This document shows, one piece after another, positions 1-7,630 of a DNA stretch of 23,627 nucleotides; the first letter of the stretch is position 1; every line of letters starts with the position of its first letter. A program made the position numbers and the translations under genes. A model generated the notes under the pieces. That model was not told the DNA's origin, made no database searches, and was given only the letters and a program-made list of their open reading frames with translations. This DNA comes from LGRD01 sp031415135 (GTDB taxonomy: Bacteria; Pseudomonadota; Gammaproteobacteria; Burkholderiales; Burkholderiaceae_C): NCBI GenBank assembly GCA_031415135.1, contig JANORB010000092.1, positions 1-23,627 of the forward strand. Reading direction: 5' to 3'.

Positions 1-66
1 GCCGGGCCGCTGAAGCGAGCCGCCCGGTGGCTCGGCGCGGGCTGGCACGACCTGGCGCCCGCGCGC

Positions 67-122
67 CGCGCCTGCCTCGTCTGCGGGCGCATGGCGCGCC
101 TGCCTCGCCTGCGCGCGCATGG
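67..122. repeat. Two-copy 28-bp imperfect tandem repeat
   Basis: Two consecutive 28-bp units (67-94 and 95-122) match at 26 of 28 positions, differing at 80/108 and 86/114. A partial third copy of a few bases follows. The units lie in GC-rich DNA upstream of the first transporter gene. An open frame crosses them, but its translation is arginine-, alanine- and proline-rich low complexity, so I read 1-186 as non-coding. I see no other structure there apart from a weak GCCGGGC/GCCCGG inverted repeat near positions 1-27. Confidence 0.7.
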
Positions 123-186
123 CGCGCGACTTGCGGTAGCCTCGGCCCCGGCAGGCGTGACCTGCGCCGCCCCCGGGGAGAGATCC

Positions 187-213
187 ATGCGCATCAGCGC
201 GCCCATGACATGA
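187..213 (+). CDS. Possible 8-codon upstream ORF coupled to the MFS gene
   Basis: A strong Shine-Dalgarno-like GGGGAG at 175-180 sits 6 nt before an ATG at 187. That ATG opens a frame of eight codons (MRISAPMT) ending in TGA at 211-213. The TGA overlaps the ATG at 210-212 of the transporter frame in an ATGA arrangement. The transporter ATG itself has no ribosome binding site at proper distance, because the GGGGAG is 29 nt away. The simplest reading is a short translated leader that delivers ribosomes to the transporter start by termination-reinitiation. Alternatives are a chance ORF or a one-base sequencing error that hides a longer N-terminus. Confidence 0.4.
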   Translation: MRISAPMT

Positions 214-1400
214 GCACCGGCCCGCCCGCGCGTGGCGCCTTGTTTGCCTTCGGCTCGGTGTCGTTCGCCTACTTCGGTTACGCCGGCCTGTTCAACACGT
301 ACGCGCCGCTGTGGTTCCAGAGCCTGGGCATGAGCACGCTGGCCATCGGCGCACTGGCTTCGCTGCAAAGCGGCACCCGCCTGTTCAGCCCGTACGTGTG
401 GGGCTGGCTGGCCGACCACACCGGCCGGCGCAGCCTGCTGTTGCGGCTGTCGGTCGGGTTGTCGCTGGCGACCTCGCTCGGCTTCGTGGTGTCACAGGTG
501 CCGGGCTGGATCGCGGCCGTGACGATCGCGCTGTTCATCTTCACCGCGGCGGTGATCCCGATCAGCGAGGCGTCGCTGGCCCAGTTGGTCAGCCGCGACG
601 GTGCGCTCGATGCGCGCCGCTACGGGCGGGTGCGGGTGTGGGGCTCGGTCGGTTTTGTGCTGACGGTGGCCGCCAGCGGCTTCACATTGCAGTGGCTGGG
701 CATGGGCTGGTTTCCGCAACTGGTGATCGCCATCCTGGCGCTGTTGCTGGTGGCCGTGTGGCGCCTGCCGGCGGTGAGCGAACCCAGCCACTCGGCCGAC
801 GCCGCCAAGGGCGCGCTGGCGGTGCTGCGCCAGCCGGTGGTGGCCTGGTTTTTCGCCGGCGTGTTCTTGACCGTGCTGGCGCACACCAGCCTGTACACCT
901 TCTTTTCGCTGTACCTTGATTCGCTGGGTTACACCAAGGGCACGGTCGGCCTGTTGTGGGCGGTCGGGGTGAGTCTTGAGATCGGCTGGTTCTGGTTTCA
1001 AAGCCGCTGGTTGCACCTGTTGCCCATGCATGGCTGGCTGCTGTTGGCGGCGGTGGTGTCGGTGCTGCGCTTTGCCGCCGTCGCGGCGTTTGGCCAGAGT
1101 GCCTGGGTGCTGGTGCTGACGCAATCCACCCACGCGCTGACCTTCGCGGCCCAGCACACCGCGTGCATCGCGATCATCAGCCAGCACTTCCCCGGCCGGC
1201 TGCGCGGGCGCGGCCAGGCGTTGTATGCGGTGCTGGGTTATGGCGCGTCGGGCGTGATCGGCGGCGTGGCCGGCGGTGCGCTGAGCCATGCGCTTGGCTT
1301 TGCGGCGGTGTTCTGGGCCGCCAGCGCCGCGGCGCTGCTGGCGGCACTGTGCTGCTGGCGCGTGCTGGTGCTGGAGCGAGTCTCCACCGCGCCGGCCTGA
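210..1400 (+). CDS. MFS transporter, 3-phenylpropionate (HcaT)-like family
   Basis: A 396-residue inner-membrane protein with about twelve hydrophobic segments, the normal length for a major facilitator. The cytoplasmic loop 2-3 signature (motif A) is visible as GWLADHTGRR at residues 65-74, with the usual Asp69 and Arg73/Arg74. The overall pattern, including the C-terminal segment beginning FPGRLRGRGQALY, resembles the MFS_1_like/PPP group whose named member imports 3-phenylpropionate. The substrate here is unknown. The ATG at 210 was chosen because the residues before it are low-complexity and only from here does the sequence read as a transporter. The start overlaps the stop of a possible leader ORF. 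The following gene is 152 bp away and belongs to a separate efflux operon. Family assignment is confident, substrate is not. Confidence 0.85.
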   Translation: MSTGPPARGALFAFGSVSFAYFGYAGLFNTYAPLWFQSLGMSTLAIGALASLQSGTRLFSPYVWGWLADHTGRRSLLLRLSVGLSLATSLGFVVSQVPGWIAAVTIALFIFTAAVIPISEASLAQLVSRDGALDARRYGRVRVWGSVGFVLTVAASGFTLQWLGMGWFPQLVIAILALLLVAVWRLPAVSEPSHSADAAKGALAVLRQPVVAWFFAGVFLTVLAHTSLYTFFSLYLDSLGYTKGTVGLLWAVGVSLEIGWFWFQSRWLHLLPMHGWLLLAAVVSVLRFAAVAAFGQSAWVLVLTQSTHALTFAAQHTACIAIISQHFPGRLRGRGQALYAVLGYGASGVIGGVAGGALSHALGFAAVFWAASAAALLAALCCWRVLVLERVSTAPA

Positions 1401-1410
1401 CCGCCCTGGC

Positions 1411-1446
1411 GCGCCACTCGCACCCGCCGCGCCACTCGCACCCGCC
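1411..1446. repeat. Perfect 18-bp tandem duplication
   Basis: The unit GCGCCACTCGCACCCGCC occurs at 1411-1428 and again without interruption at 1429-1446. It lies just after the stop of the MFS gene, within the 152-bp gap before the efflux operon. No hairpin with a T-run is present, so it does not look like an intrinsic terminator. Confidence 0.85.
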
Positions 1447-1471
1447 AATCCGCAGGCCGTCGCGTCCACGC

Positions 1472-1499
1472 TTGCGGCCGCGTGGCGGATTCATACACT
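1472..1499 (+). promoter_or_regulatory. Possible promoter of the RND efflux operon
   Basis: TTGCGG (1472-1477) and TACACT (1494-1499) are separated by 16 bp and match the sigma-70 hexamers at 3/6 and 4/6 positions. This is the best candidate I find in the gap before the membrane fusion gene, whose ATG lies 53 bp downstream. Weak evidence. Confidence 0.3.
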
Positions 1500-1552
1500 G
1501 CCAGCTTTTGACGCTGGGTGGCAGGCTCGCTCCCGCACAACAAGGAGGCTCG

Positions 1553-2716
1553 ATGCGCAAGCGATGGCTGATCGGTGGGGTGGTGGCTGCGGCATTCGCC
1601 GGCGTGGCGCTGCTGGTCGTGTCGAGGCTCCAGGCGGCCGATGCCGAAGTGGCCCGGAAGAAGGCCGACGCGGCCAACGTGACGCTGGAATTCAGCGCCG
1701 CCGAGGTGGTCCGGCCGCAACGGGTGTCGCTGCCGCAGCGGATCGAGTTCTCCGGCCCGCTGGTGGCGCCCGGCACGGCCGTGGTGCGGGTCAAGGCGCC
1801 GGGCACGCTGCTGTCGCTGAACGTCGCTGAGGGAGGGCGTGTGAAGGCCGGGCAGACGCTGGGCCGGGTCGACCTGGCCGACTTGAACGGCAGGGTCGCC
1901 GAGCGCAGTGCGGCGCTCGAATCGGCGCGCGCGCAACTGGCCCAGGCCCAGCGCCAGCACCAGGCCAACCAGCGCCTGGCCGACCAGCAGTTCATTTCCG
2001 GCAGCGGCCTGGAGGCCAGCGCCGCCGCGCTCGAAACCGCGCGCGCCCAGTTCACCGCCTCGCAGGCGCAACTCGGCACCAGCCGCCTGAGCTTGCGTGA
2101 CGCCGCGCTGGTGGCGCCGATCGGCGGCGTGGTGGCCAAGCGCCATGTGTTGCCCGGTGAAAAACTGAGCCTGGAGCAAAGCGTGCTGACCATCGTCGAC
2201 CTGTCGACGCTGGAACTGGCCGGCAGCGTGGGCACGCACGAGGTCTCGCAGCTTGCGCCCGGCATGCCGGTGCAAGTGCAGGTGGAAGGCGTGGCGGCGC
2301 CGGCGGCCGGCAGCATCGGGCGAATCGCCCCGGCGGCCGAGGCCGGCACCCGCTCGATCGGCGTCACGATAGCGCTGCCGAACCCGAACGAGGCGTACCG
2401 CGCCGGCCAGTACGCGCTGGCCCGGGTGCTGTTGCCCGACCCCACCCAGCGCCTGACCGTGCCGGTCACGGCCATCACTCAAACCTCCGGGCAGGACCAG
2501 CTGTGGTTGATCGAGAACGGCGTGCTGGTGCGCCGCGCGGTCACCACCGGCCGGCGTGACGCCGCGCAGGGCCGGGTCGAGGTGGTCGACGGCCTGAGCG
2601 CCGATGCGCAGGTGCTGGCCGCGCGCTTCGACAACCTGCGCGAGGGAGGCAGGGCGGTGGTGGTGGCGGCCAAGGGCGCGCTGGCGTCGACGCCGGCGCC
2701 GGCCCTTTTGCGATGA
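1553..2716 (+). CDS. RND efflux pump periplasmic adaptor (membrane fusion protein)
   Basis: A 387-residue adaptor of the HlyD/AcrA type that would bridge the inner-membrane RND permease and an outer-membrane channel. An N-terminal hydrophobic anchor (about residues 5-27) is followed by half of a biotinyl-lipoyl-like domain (about 78-108), an alpha-helical hairpin rich in Ala, Gln and Arg (about 110-180), the second lipoyl half around VAPIGGVVAKRHVLPGE (187-203), and beta-barrel and membrane-proximal domains. No lipobox is present, so it is probably membrane-anchored rather than lipidated. The start is well supported by AAGGAGG at 1542-1548. The permease starts 13 bp after the stop, so both are surely cotranscribed. 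The exported compounds cannot be read from the sequence. Confidence 0.92.
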   Translation: MRKRWLIGGVVAAAFAGVALLVVSRLQAADAEVARKKADAANVTLEFSAAEVVRPQRVSLPQRIEFSGPLVAPGTAVVRVKAPGTLLSLNVAEGGRVKAGQTLGRVDLADLNGRVAERSAALESARAQLAQAQRQHQANQRLADQQFISGSGLEASAAALETARAQFTASQAQLGTSRLSLRDAALVAPIGGVVAKRHVLPGEKLSLEQSVLTIVDLSTLELAGSVGTHEVSQLAPGMPVQVQVEGVAAPAAGSIGRIAPAAEAGTRSIGVTIALPNPNEAYRAGQYALARVLLPDPTQRLTVPVTAITQTSGQDQLWLIENGVLVRRAVTTGRRDAAQGRVEVVDGLSADAQVLAARFDNLREGGRAVVVAAKGALASTPAPALLR

Positions 2717-2729
2717 GCCGGAGCGCGCC

Positions 2730-5700
2730 ATGTGGATGACCCGCGTCTCCATCAACAACCCGGTGTTCGTCACCATGGTGATGGCCGCACTGTGCGTGCT
2801 GGGCCTGTTCTCGTACGCGCGGCTGGGGGTCGAGCAAATGCCCGACGTGGCGCTGCCGGTGGCCTTTGTCGACGTGGCCTACCCCGGTGCTTCGCCCGAG
2901 GCGGTGGAGCGCGAGGTGACCAAGCTGGTGGAGGAGGCGCTCAACAGCATTGCCGGCGTGAAGCGCATCACCTCGCGCAGTTTCGAGGGCCGCAGCCAGA
3001 CCAGCGTGGAGTTCAGCCTGAACGCCGACATGGCGCGCGCCATGCAGGACGCGCGCGACCGCATCGGCGTGGTGCAGAGCGCGTTCCCCAAAGACGCCAA
3101 GGCGCCCACCGTGATCCGCTTCGATGGCGAAAACAGCCAGCCCACCGTCGTGCTCGCGCTGGTCAGCGCCGAGCGCAGCGTGCGCGAGTTGTCGCTGATC
3201 GCCGACCAGACGGTTTACAAGCGCCTGCAGCGCGTGGAGGGCGTGGCGCGCGTCGACGTGGCGGGCCTGGCCACGCGGCAGGTGCGCATCGACCTGCTGC
3301 CCGAGCGGCTGCGCGCCTACACCGTGACGCCGGCTGAAATTGCCACCGCGCTGCGCGAGGCGAATGCCGACCAGCCGGTGGGCCTGCTGAGCGATGCGGT
3401 GCAGGATTCCCTTTTGCGCGTCGAAGGGCGGGTGCGCGACCCCAAGCAGTTTGCCCACCTGGTGGTGGCGCGCCGCGCCGGCCTGGCGGTGACGCTGGCC
3501 GACCTGGGGACTCTGGTCGAGCGCGAGCGCGAGCCCGACTCGCTGGCCCGCATCAACGGCCAGCCGGCGGTGAGCTTCAATGTGTTCAAGCAACAGGACG
3601 CCAACATCGTGGCCACCGGCGAGGCGGTCAAGGCCGCCGCCGAAGAGCTCAAGGCCACGCTCCCGGGTGGCGTGGAGTTGAAGCTCGTCTACGCCTCCAG
3701 CGACTTCGTGAGGAACTCGCTGCGCGGCCTGCAGCACACGCTGGTCGAGGGCGCGCTGCTGACGGTCCTGATCGTGTTCCTGTTCCTGCATTCGTGGCGC
3801 TCGACCGTCATCACCGGCCTGACGCTGCCGATCTCGGTCATCGCATCGTTCATCGCGATCCACGCGTTCGGCTTCACGCTGAACTTCATGACGATGATGG
3901 CCTTGAGCCTGTGCATCGGCCTGCTGATCGACGACGCCATCGTCGTGCGCGAAAACATCGTGCGCCATGTGCACCTGGGCAAGGGGCACCGGCGCGCCGC
4001 GCTGGAAGGCACCGACGAAATCGGCCTGGCGGTGATGGCCACCACGTTGGCCTTGTGCGCGGTGTTCGTGCCGGTGGCGTTCATGGGCGGCATCGTCGGC
4101 AAGTTCTTTGTGTCGTTCGGCCTCACGGTCACGGTGGCGGTGCTGGTCAGCCTGTTCGTCAGCTTCACGCTCGACCCGATGCTGTCCAGCGTCTGGAAAG
4201 ACCCACCGGCCCAGCACCTGCAAACCGTGCCGGTGATCGGCACGCTGCTGCGCGGCACCGACCGCCTGATGGACGGGCTGCATGCGCTGTACGAGGCGCT
4301 GATCCACTGGGCTTTTTCAGCCCGCCGTTACCGCCTGCCGTGGCCCTGGTTCGGCCGGCCGTTCGACGAGCAGGGCCGGCAACTGGCCACGCAGGCGCGC
4401 CGGTGGCGCCGCGGCACGCTGACGCCACGCGCCGTGGTGCTGCTGGTGGGGGTGGCCAGTTTTGCCGGTGCGCTGGCCTTGGCGCCGCTGGTGGGCAGCG
4501 AGTTCATTCCGCAGGCCGACCAGGGCTTCACGCAGCTCAACGTGCGCCTGCCGGTGGGCTCGAGCCTGCAACGCAGCGACGCCAAGATCCGCCAGGTCGA
4601 AGCGGTGGTGCTGTCGATGCCCGAGGTGCACAGTGTGTCCAGCAGTGTGGGCGGGCAGGGTTCGGGTTTGGCGGTGGGGCGCAACCAGGCCTCGCTCAAC
4701 ATCAGCCTGAAGCCGCGCTCGCAGCGCCAGCGCAGCCAGAAGCAGGTCGAGGACGCGATCCGCGTGCAGATCGCCAAGTTGCCGGGCATCGAGGTGTCGG
4801 TCGGCTTCGATCGGCCGATCTATGTGGCGGTGCTCGGCAGCGACCCGGAGGGCCTGGTGGCCATCACGCGGGAGCTGGCCGACAAGATTCGCCAGATCAG
4901 GGGCATCGTTGACGTGGAGGTGTCGGCCAAGGCCGGCCTGCCGACCTACGCGGTGCGGCTCAACCCGGGTGCGGTGCGCGACCTGGGGCTGACGGCGCCG
5001 CAGGTGGCGTCCAGCCTGCGCGCCTATGTGAACGGCGAGGTCGCCACTCACTGGACCACGCCGGACGGGCAGCAGGTCGAGGTCGAACTGCGCTTGCCCG
5101 CCGCGCAGCGCGAAAAGATTGAACAGCTGCGCGGGCTGCCGGTCGCTTTCAGCAAGGACGGCACGCCGATCGTGCTGGCGTCGGTGGCCAGCATCGAGCC
5201 GGTGCTCAACCCCGAGGTGATCCGGCGCCAGAACCTGCAGCGCCGTGAAGCCATCTTCGCCGGTGTGGAAGGCAGGCCGGCGGGGGATGCCGGCAAGGAG
5301 GTGCAAGCCCTTGTCAAGGCCACCCGGCTGCCGCCCGGCTACAGCCTGGACGTGGGCGGCGCCACCAGGGAGCAGGAAGACGCCTTCGGCGCCATGCTGG
5401 GTGCGCTGGGCTTGAGCGTGATCTTCATCTACATCGTGCTGGCCAGCCAGTTCGGCAGCTTCTTGCAGCCGCTGGCCATCATGGCGTCGCTGCCGCTGTC
5501 GCTGATCGGCGTGATGCTGGCGCTGCTGCTGTGGCAATCGACGCTGAATGTGTTCTCGATGATCGGCCTGGTGATGCTGATGGGGCTGGTGACCAAGAAC
5601 GCGATCCTGCTGGTGGATTTTGCCAACCAGGGCCGCAAAGCGGGCCTGAGCGTGCCCGAGGCGCTGCTGCAGGCCGGCCTGGTGCGCATGCGGCCGATCA

Positions 5701-5945
5701 TCATGACCACCAGCGCGATGATCTTCGGCATGCTGCCGCTGGCGCTTGCGCTCAACGAGGGCGGCGAGCTTCAGTCGTCGATGGGCCGGGCCATCATCGG
5801 CGGCGTGATCACCTCCACGCTGTTGACGCTGGTGGTCGTGCCGGTGCTGTACAGCTACCTGGTGCGTGATCCTCACCCCGCGGGCGCGATCGCGCAGCCT
5901 GGCGGCGCTTTGATTCCCGCCGGCACAGCGGCGTCCAGGGATTGA
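2730..5945 (+). CDS. RND efflux permease (AcrB/hydrophobe-amphiphile type)
   Basis: A 1071-residue proton-driven pump of the inner membrane, of typical length for the HAE group. The N-terminus has the family form with NPVFVTMVM (residues 10-18) leading into TM1. TM4 carries the adjacent aspartates of the proton relay at residues 401-402 (GLLIDDAIVVRENI), and TM10 carries the matching lysine at about 956 (VTKNAILLVDF). Two large periplasmic loops follow TM1 and TM7, as expected. GGAG at 2720-2723 supports the start at 2730. It directly follows its adaptor gene. No outer-membrane factor (TolC/OprM type) and no TetR or two-component regulator is encoded nearby, so the pump must borrow a channel encoded elsewhere. 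Family very sure, substrate unknown. Confidence 0.95.
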   Translation: MWMTRVSINNPVFVTMVMAALCVLGLFSYARLGVEQMPDVALPVAFVDVAYPGASPEAVEREVTKLVEEALNSIAGVKRITSRSFEGRSQTSVEFSLNADMARAMQDARDRIGVVQSAFPKDAKAPTVIRFDGENSQPTVVLALVSAERSVRELSLIADQTVYKRLQRVEGVARVDVAGLATRQVRIDLLPERLRAYTVTPAEIATALREANADQPVGLLSDAVQDSLLRVEGRVRDPKQFAHLVVARRAGLAVTLADLGTLVEREREPDSLARINGQPAVSFNVFKQQDANIVATGEAVKAAAEELKATLPGGVELKLVYASSDFVRNSLRGLQHTLVEGALLTVLIVFLFLHSWRSTVITGLTLPISVIASFIAIHAFGFTLNFMTMMALSLCIGLLIDDAIVVRENIVRHVHLGKGHRRAALEGTDEIGLAVMATTLALCAVFVPVAFMGGIVGKFFVSFGLTVTVAVLVSLFVSFTLDPMLSSVWKDPPAQHLQTVPVIGTLLRGTDRLMDGLHALYEALIHWAFSARRYRLPWPWFGRPFDEQGRQLATQARRWRRGTLTPRAVVLLVGVASFAGALALAPLVGSEFIPQADQGFTQLNVRLPVGSSLQRSDAKIRQVEAVVLSMPEVHSVSSSVGGQGSGLAVGRNQASLNISLKPRSQRQRSQKQVEDAIRVQIAKLPGIEVSVGFDRPIYVAVLGSDPEGLVAITRELADKIRQIRGIVDVEVSAKAGLPTYAVRLNPGAVRDLGLTAPQVASSLRAYVNGEVATHWTTPDGQQVEVELRLPAAQREKIEQLRGLPVAFSKDGTPIVLASVASIEPVLNPEVIRRQNLQRREAIFAGVEGRPAGDAGKEVQALVKATRLPPGYSLDVGGATREQEDAFGAMLGALGLSVIFIYIVLASQFGSFLQPLAIMASLPLSLIGVMLALLLWQSTLNVFSMIGLVMLMGLVTKNAILLVDFANQGRKAGLSVPEALLQAGLVRMRPIIMTTSAMIFGMLPLALALNEGGELQSSMGRAIIGGVITSTLLTLVVVPVLYSYLVRDPHPAGAIAQPGGALIPAGTAASRD

Positions 5946-6082
5946 GATGGCGCCCGTGTCTCTGTGGCGCGCGTTCCGGTCGGCTGACTTATTTCACGCT
6001 GTGCGGGAGGCATGGCACTTGCACCGAGCGCGGCCAAAGCGGAGTATCCGAAGCTTGTTTGGCGTAGCGCAGGAGTTCGTTC

Positions 6083-6838
6083 ATGAACAGTGACGTCGTT
6101 TCGACGTGGAACAGCCAGTTGATTGCGCTGTCGTACATCATTTCGGTCCTCGGGTCTTTCGTGGCGCTGCGGGCTGCCAGCCTGATGCGCGGCGCCGACG
6201 GGCGCATCAGCCGGGTCAATACGGTGGCGGCCGGGCTGGCCTTGGGTGGCATCGGCGTGTGGTCCATGCACTTCATCGGCATGGTGGCGCTCAAGCTCGA
6301 CCTGGCGAGCGGCTACTCGCTGGTCGAGACGCTGGTCTCCCTGGTCGCCGCGGTGGTGGCCGCGTCGCTTGCGCTGGCGTATGTGGCCAGGGATTCGACC
6401 AGCTTCAAGCGCATCGCGGTCGCCGGCACCCTGCTCGGCATCGGCGTGGCGGTGATGCACTACCTGGGCATGTATGGTTTGCGTTTTGGCGGCTACGTCG
6501 CGTGGAACTTCAGCGTCGTGGCAATTTCGGTGCTGATCGCGGTGGCGGCCGCCACGGCGGCGCTGTGGCTTGCGTTCAACACGCCGTCCCAGGGACTGCG
6601 TGTGGTCGCGGCGCTGGTCATGGGGGTGGCCGTCTGCAGCATGCACTACACCGGCATGGCGGCGGCCGACTACATCTGCACCACGGCGGATCGGCGCGCA
6701 TTCCCCAGCGGGTTCGGCGTCATCAGTGCGGCGCAGCTGCCGATGCTCGTGACCGGCGTCGCGGTGGGCATCATGCTGCTGATCTTCGTCGACCAGGTGA
6801 TGCAGCGCCTGCAGCTTCAGGAAGCCGAAGTCCGCTAG
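6083..6838 (+). CDS. Stand-alone MHYT-domain integral membrane sensor
   Basis: A 251-residue multi-pass inner-membrane protein, almost entirely the MHYT domain. Three copies of the name-giving motif are visible: SMHFIGM (61-67), VMHYLGM (124-130) and SMHYTGM (186-192). In this family the Met and His residues are proposed to bind copper and sense a diatomic gas such as O2, CO or NO. Most studied members carry C-terminal GGDEF, EAL or histidine-kinase modules. Here the protein ends about 10 residues after the last membrane helix (QRLQLQEAEVR), so any output must go through a partner. AGGAG at 6071-6075 supports the ATG at 6083. The 137 bp upstream separate it from the efflux operon; no clear promoter or terminator was recognised there. 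A convergent gene follows. Confidence 0.9.
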   Translation: MNSDVVSTWNSQLIALSYIISVLGSFVALRAASLMRGADGRISRVNTVAAGLALGGIGVWSMHFIGMVALKLDLASGYSLVETLVSLVAAVVAASLALAYVARDSTSFKRIAVAGTLLGIGVAVMHYLGMYGLRFGGYVAWNFSVVAISVLIAVAAATAALWLAFNTPSQGLRVVAALVMGVAVCSMHYTGMAAADYICTTADRRAFPSGFGVISAAQLPMLVTGVAVGIMLLIFVDQVMQRLQLQEAEVR

Positions 6839-6851
6839 CCGGCGCGCCGGC
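6838..6851. repeat. 14-bp perfect palindrome between convergent genes
   Basis: GCCGGCGCGCCGGC begins at the last base of the MHYT stop codon, within the 31-bp gap to the convergent protease gene. It contains the GGCGCGCC core also seen in the palindrome at 17634-17647. No T-run follows on either strand, so it is not a classical terminator. Confidence 0.6.
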
Positions 6852-6869
6852 GTGGCGGGCACGCGCACG

Positions 6870-7490
6870 CTACAGCAAGGTCACGATCCGGGCCACACAA
6901 GGCGAATCGACGATGCACTTGATGCCGCGCTGGGCCGGTGCGTTCTGGAGCGGATCACAAACGTCCAAGGTGTCGCCATTGATGCCGGTGACGACGACGA
7001 CATGCCCGAAGTCGACCAGGCAGTACAGCGGCCCGTGGTCACGCAGCATCTGCTCGATCGCCGCAGGCGTGCCTTCGAGTTCCTGGATGATGGACTTGCC
7101 GCGCACGGCCCGGAGCTTGTTCTCGGAGAGGATCGCAGGGAGCAGGGGCAGCGTCAGGCCAGGCCGCTCGGTGAAGGGCTTGAATGAGCGCTGATTCGAT
7201 ATGAGCTTCTGGTTTTTTGACCACTCGCCCACACGCTTTTTCGCGCCAATGCCGGCATGGTGGTGATCAATTTCATCAGGCGCGGCGATCCTGTTGAGCG
7301 CGTTTTGTTTCGAGACATCGAATCCGGCCTGTGCGTCTCGACATTTGAGGTAAAGCCAGGTGGTTTGCGTTCCGGAGGGTTCGCTGTTAACGCCGTTCTT
7401 CCACTTCGTCATCATTCGCAGCGACGCATGCCAGCAATCGTATTGCGTCATTTGTTGAAGATGGCCCAGTGCCGGTGCGATGTTGTACAT
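6870..7490 (-). CDS. Papain-like cysteine protease (AvrRpt2/C39-like), probably horizontally acquired
   Basis: A 206-residue protein with a papain-fold cysteine protease pattern. The putative nucleophile Cys19 lies in QYDCWHASLRMM, with Gln13 six residues before it in the oxyanion-hole position. The putative catalytic His163 lies in FGHVVVVTGI, and Asp179 in DTLDVCDP is the likely third residue. This layout fits AvrRpt2-like (C70) or C39_2 peptidases. No signal peptide or membrane segment is visible. The ATG at 7490 was chosen over an in-frame TTG at 7523 because GGAG lies 5 nt upstream of it. GC content is about 55% in the sampled lines against about 68% around it, suggesting recent transfer. 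Neighbours give no functional partner. It may act as a secreted effector or toxin, but that is inference; family confidence is moderate. Confidence 0.72.
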   Translation of the reverse strand: MYNIAPALGHLQQMTQYDCWHASLRMMTKWKNGVNSEPSGTQTTWLYLKCRDAQAGFDVSKQNALNRIAAPDEIDHHHAGIGAKKRVGEWSKNQKLISNQRSFKPFTERPGLTLPLLPAILSENKLRAVRGKSIIQELEGTPAAIEQMLRDHGPLYCLVDFGHVVVVTGINGDTLDVCDPLQNAPAQRGIKCIVDSPCVARIVTLL

Positions 7491-7630
7491 GGCTTCTCCG
7501 AGATGGAACTGGCCCGATGCCAAACCCGTTTGATGCTACTGCCGCGCTGAAGATCTGTCGACGCCAGGCCCTGCCCGAGTGCATGATCCTGGGCGCTCGA
7601 CAAGGGCGGCCCTGAGAAAGGAGTCTGGTC

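Noticed and set aside
2541..4307. 588-codon open frame on the minus strand opposite the RND permease
   Set aside because: Its translation is His-, Gln- and Arg-rich without domains, the usual antisense shadow of a GC-rich gene; the plus-strand permease has full family motifs.
5947..6093. 48-codon ORF starting one base after the RND permease stop and overlapping the MHYT start
   Set aside because: It has an AGGG before the ATG and good coupling geometry, but about a third of its third positions are A or T, unlike neighbouring genes, and the product has no membrane segment or motif. Long open frames are common by chance at this GC content. Conservation in relatives would be needed to revive it.
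7491..7523. TTG start for the cysteine protease
   Set aside because: The internal ATG at 7490 has a well-placed GGAG; the added residues show no signal peptide or domain.
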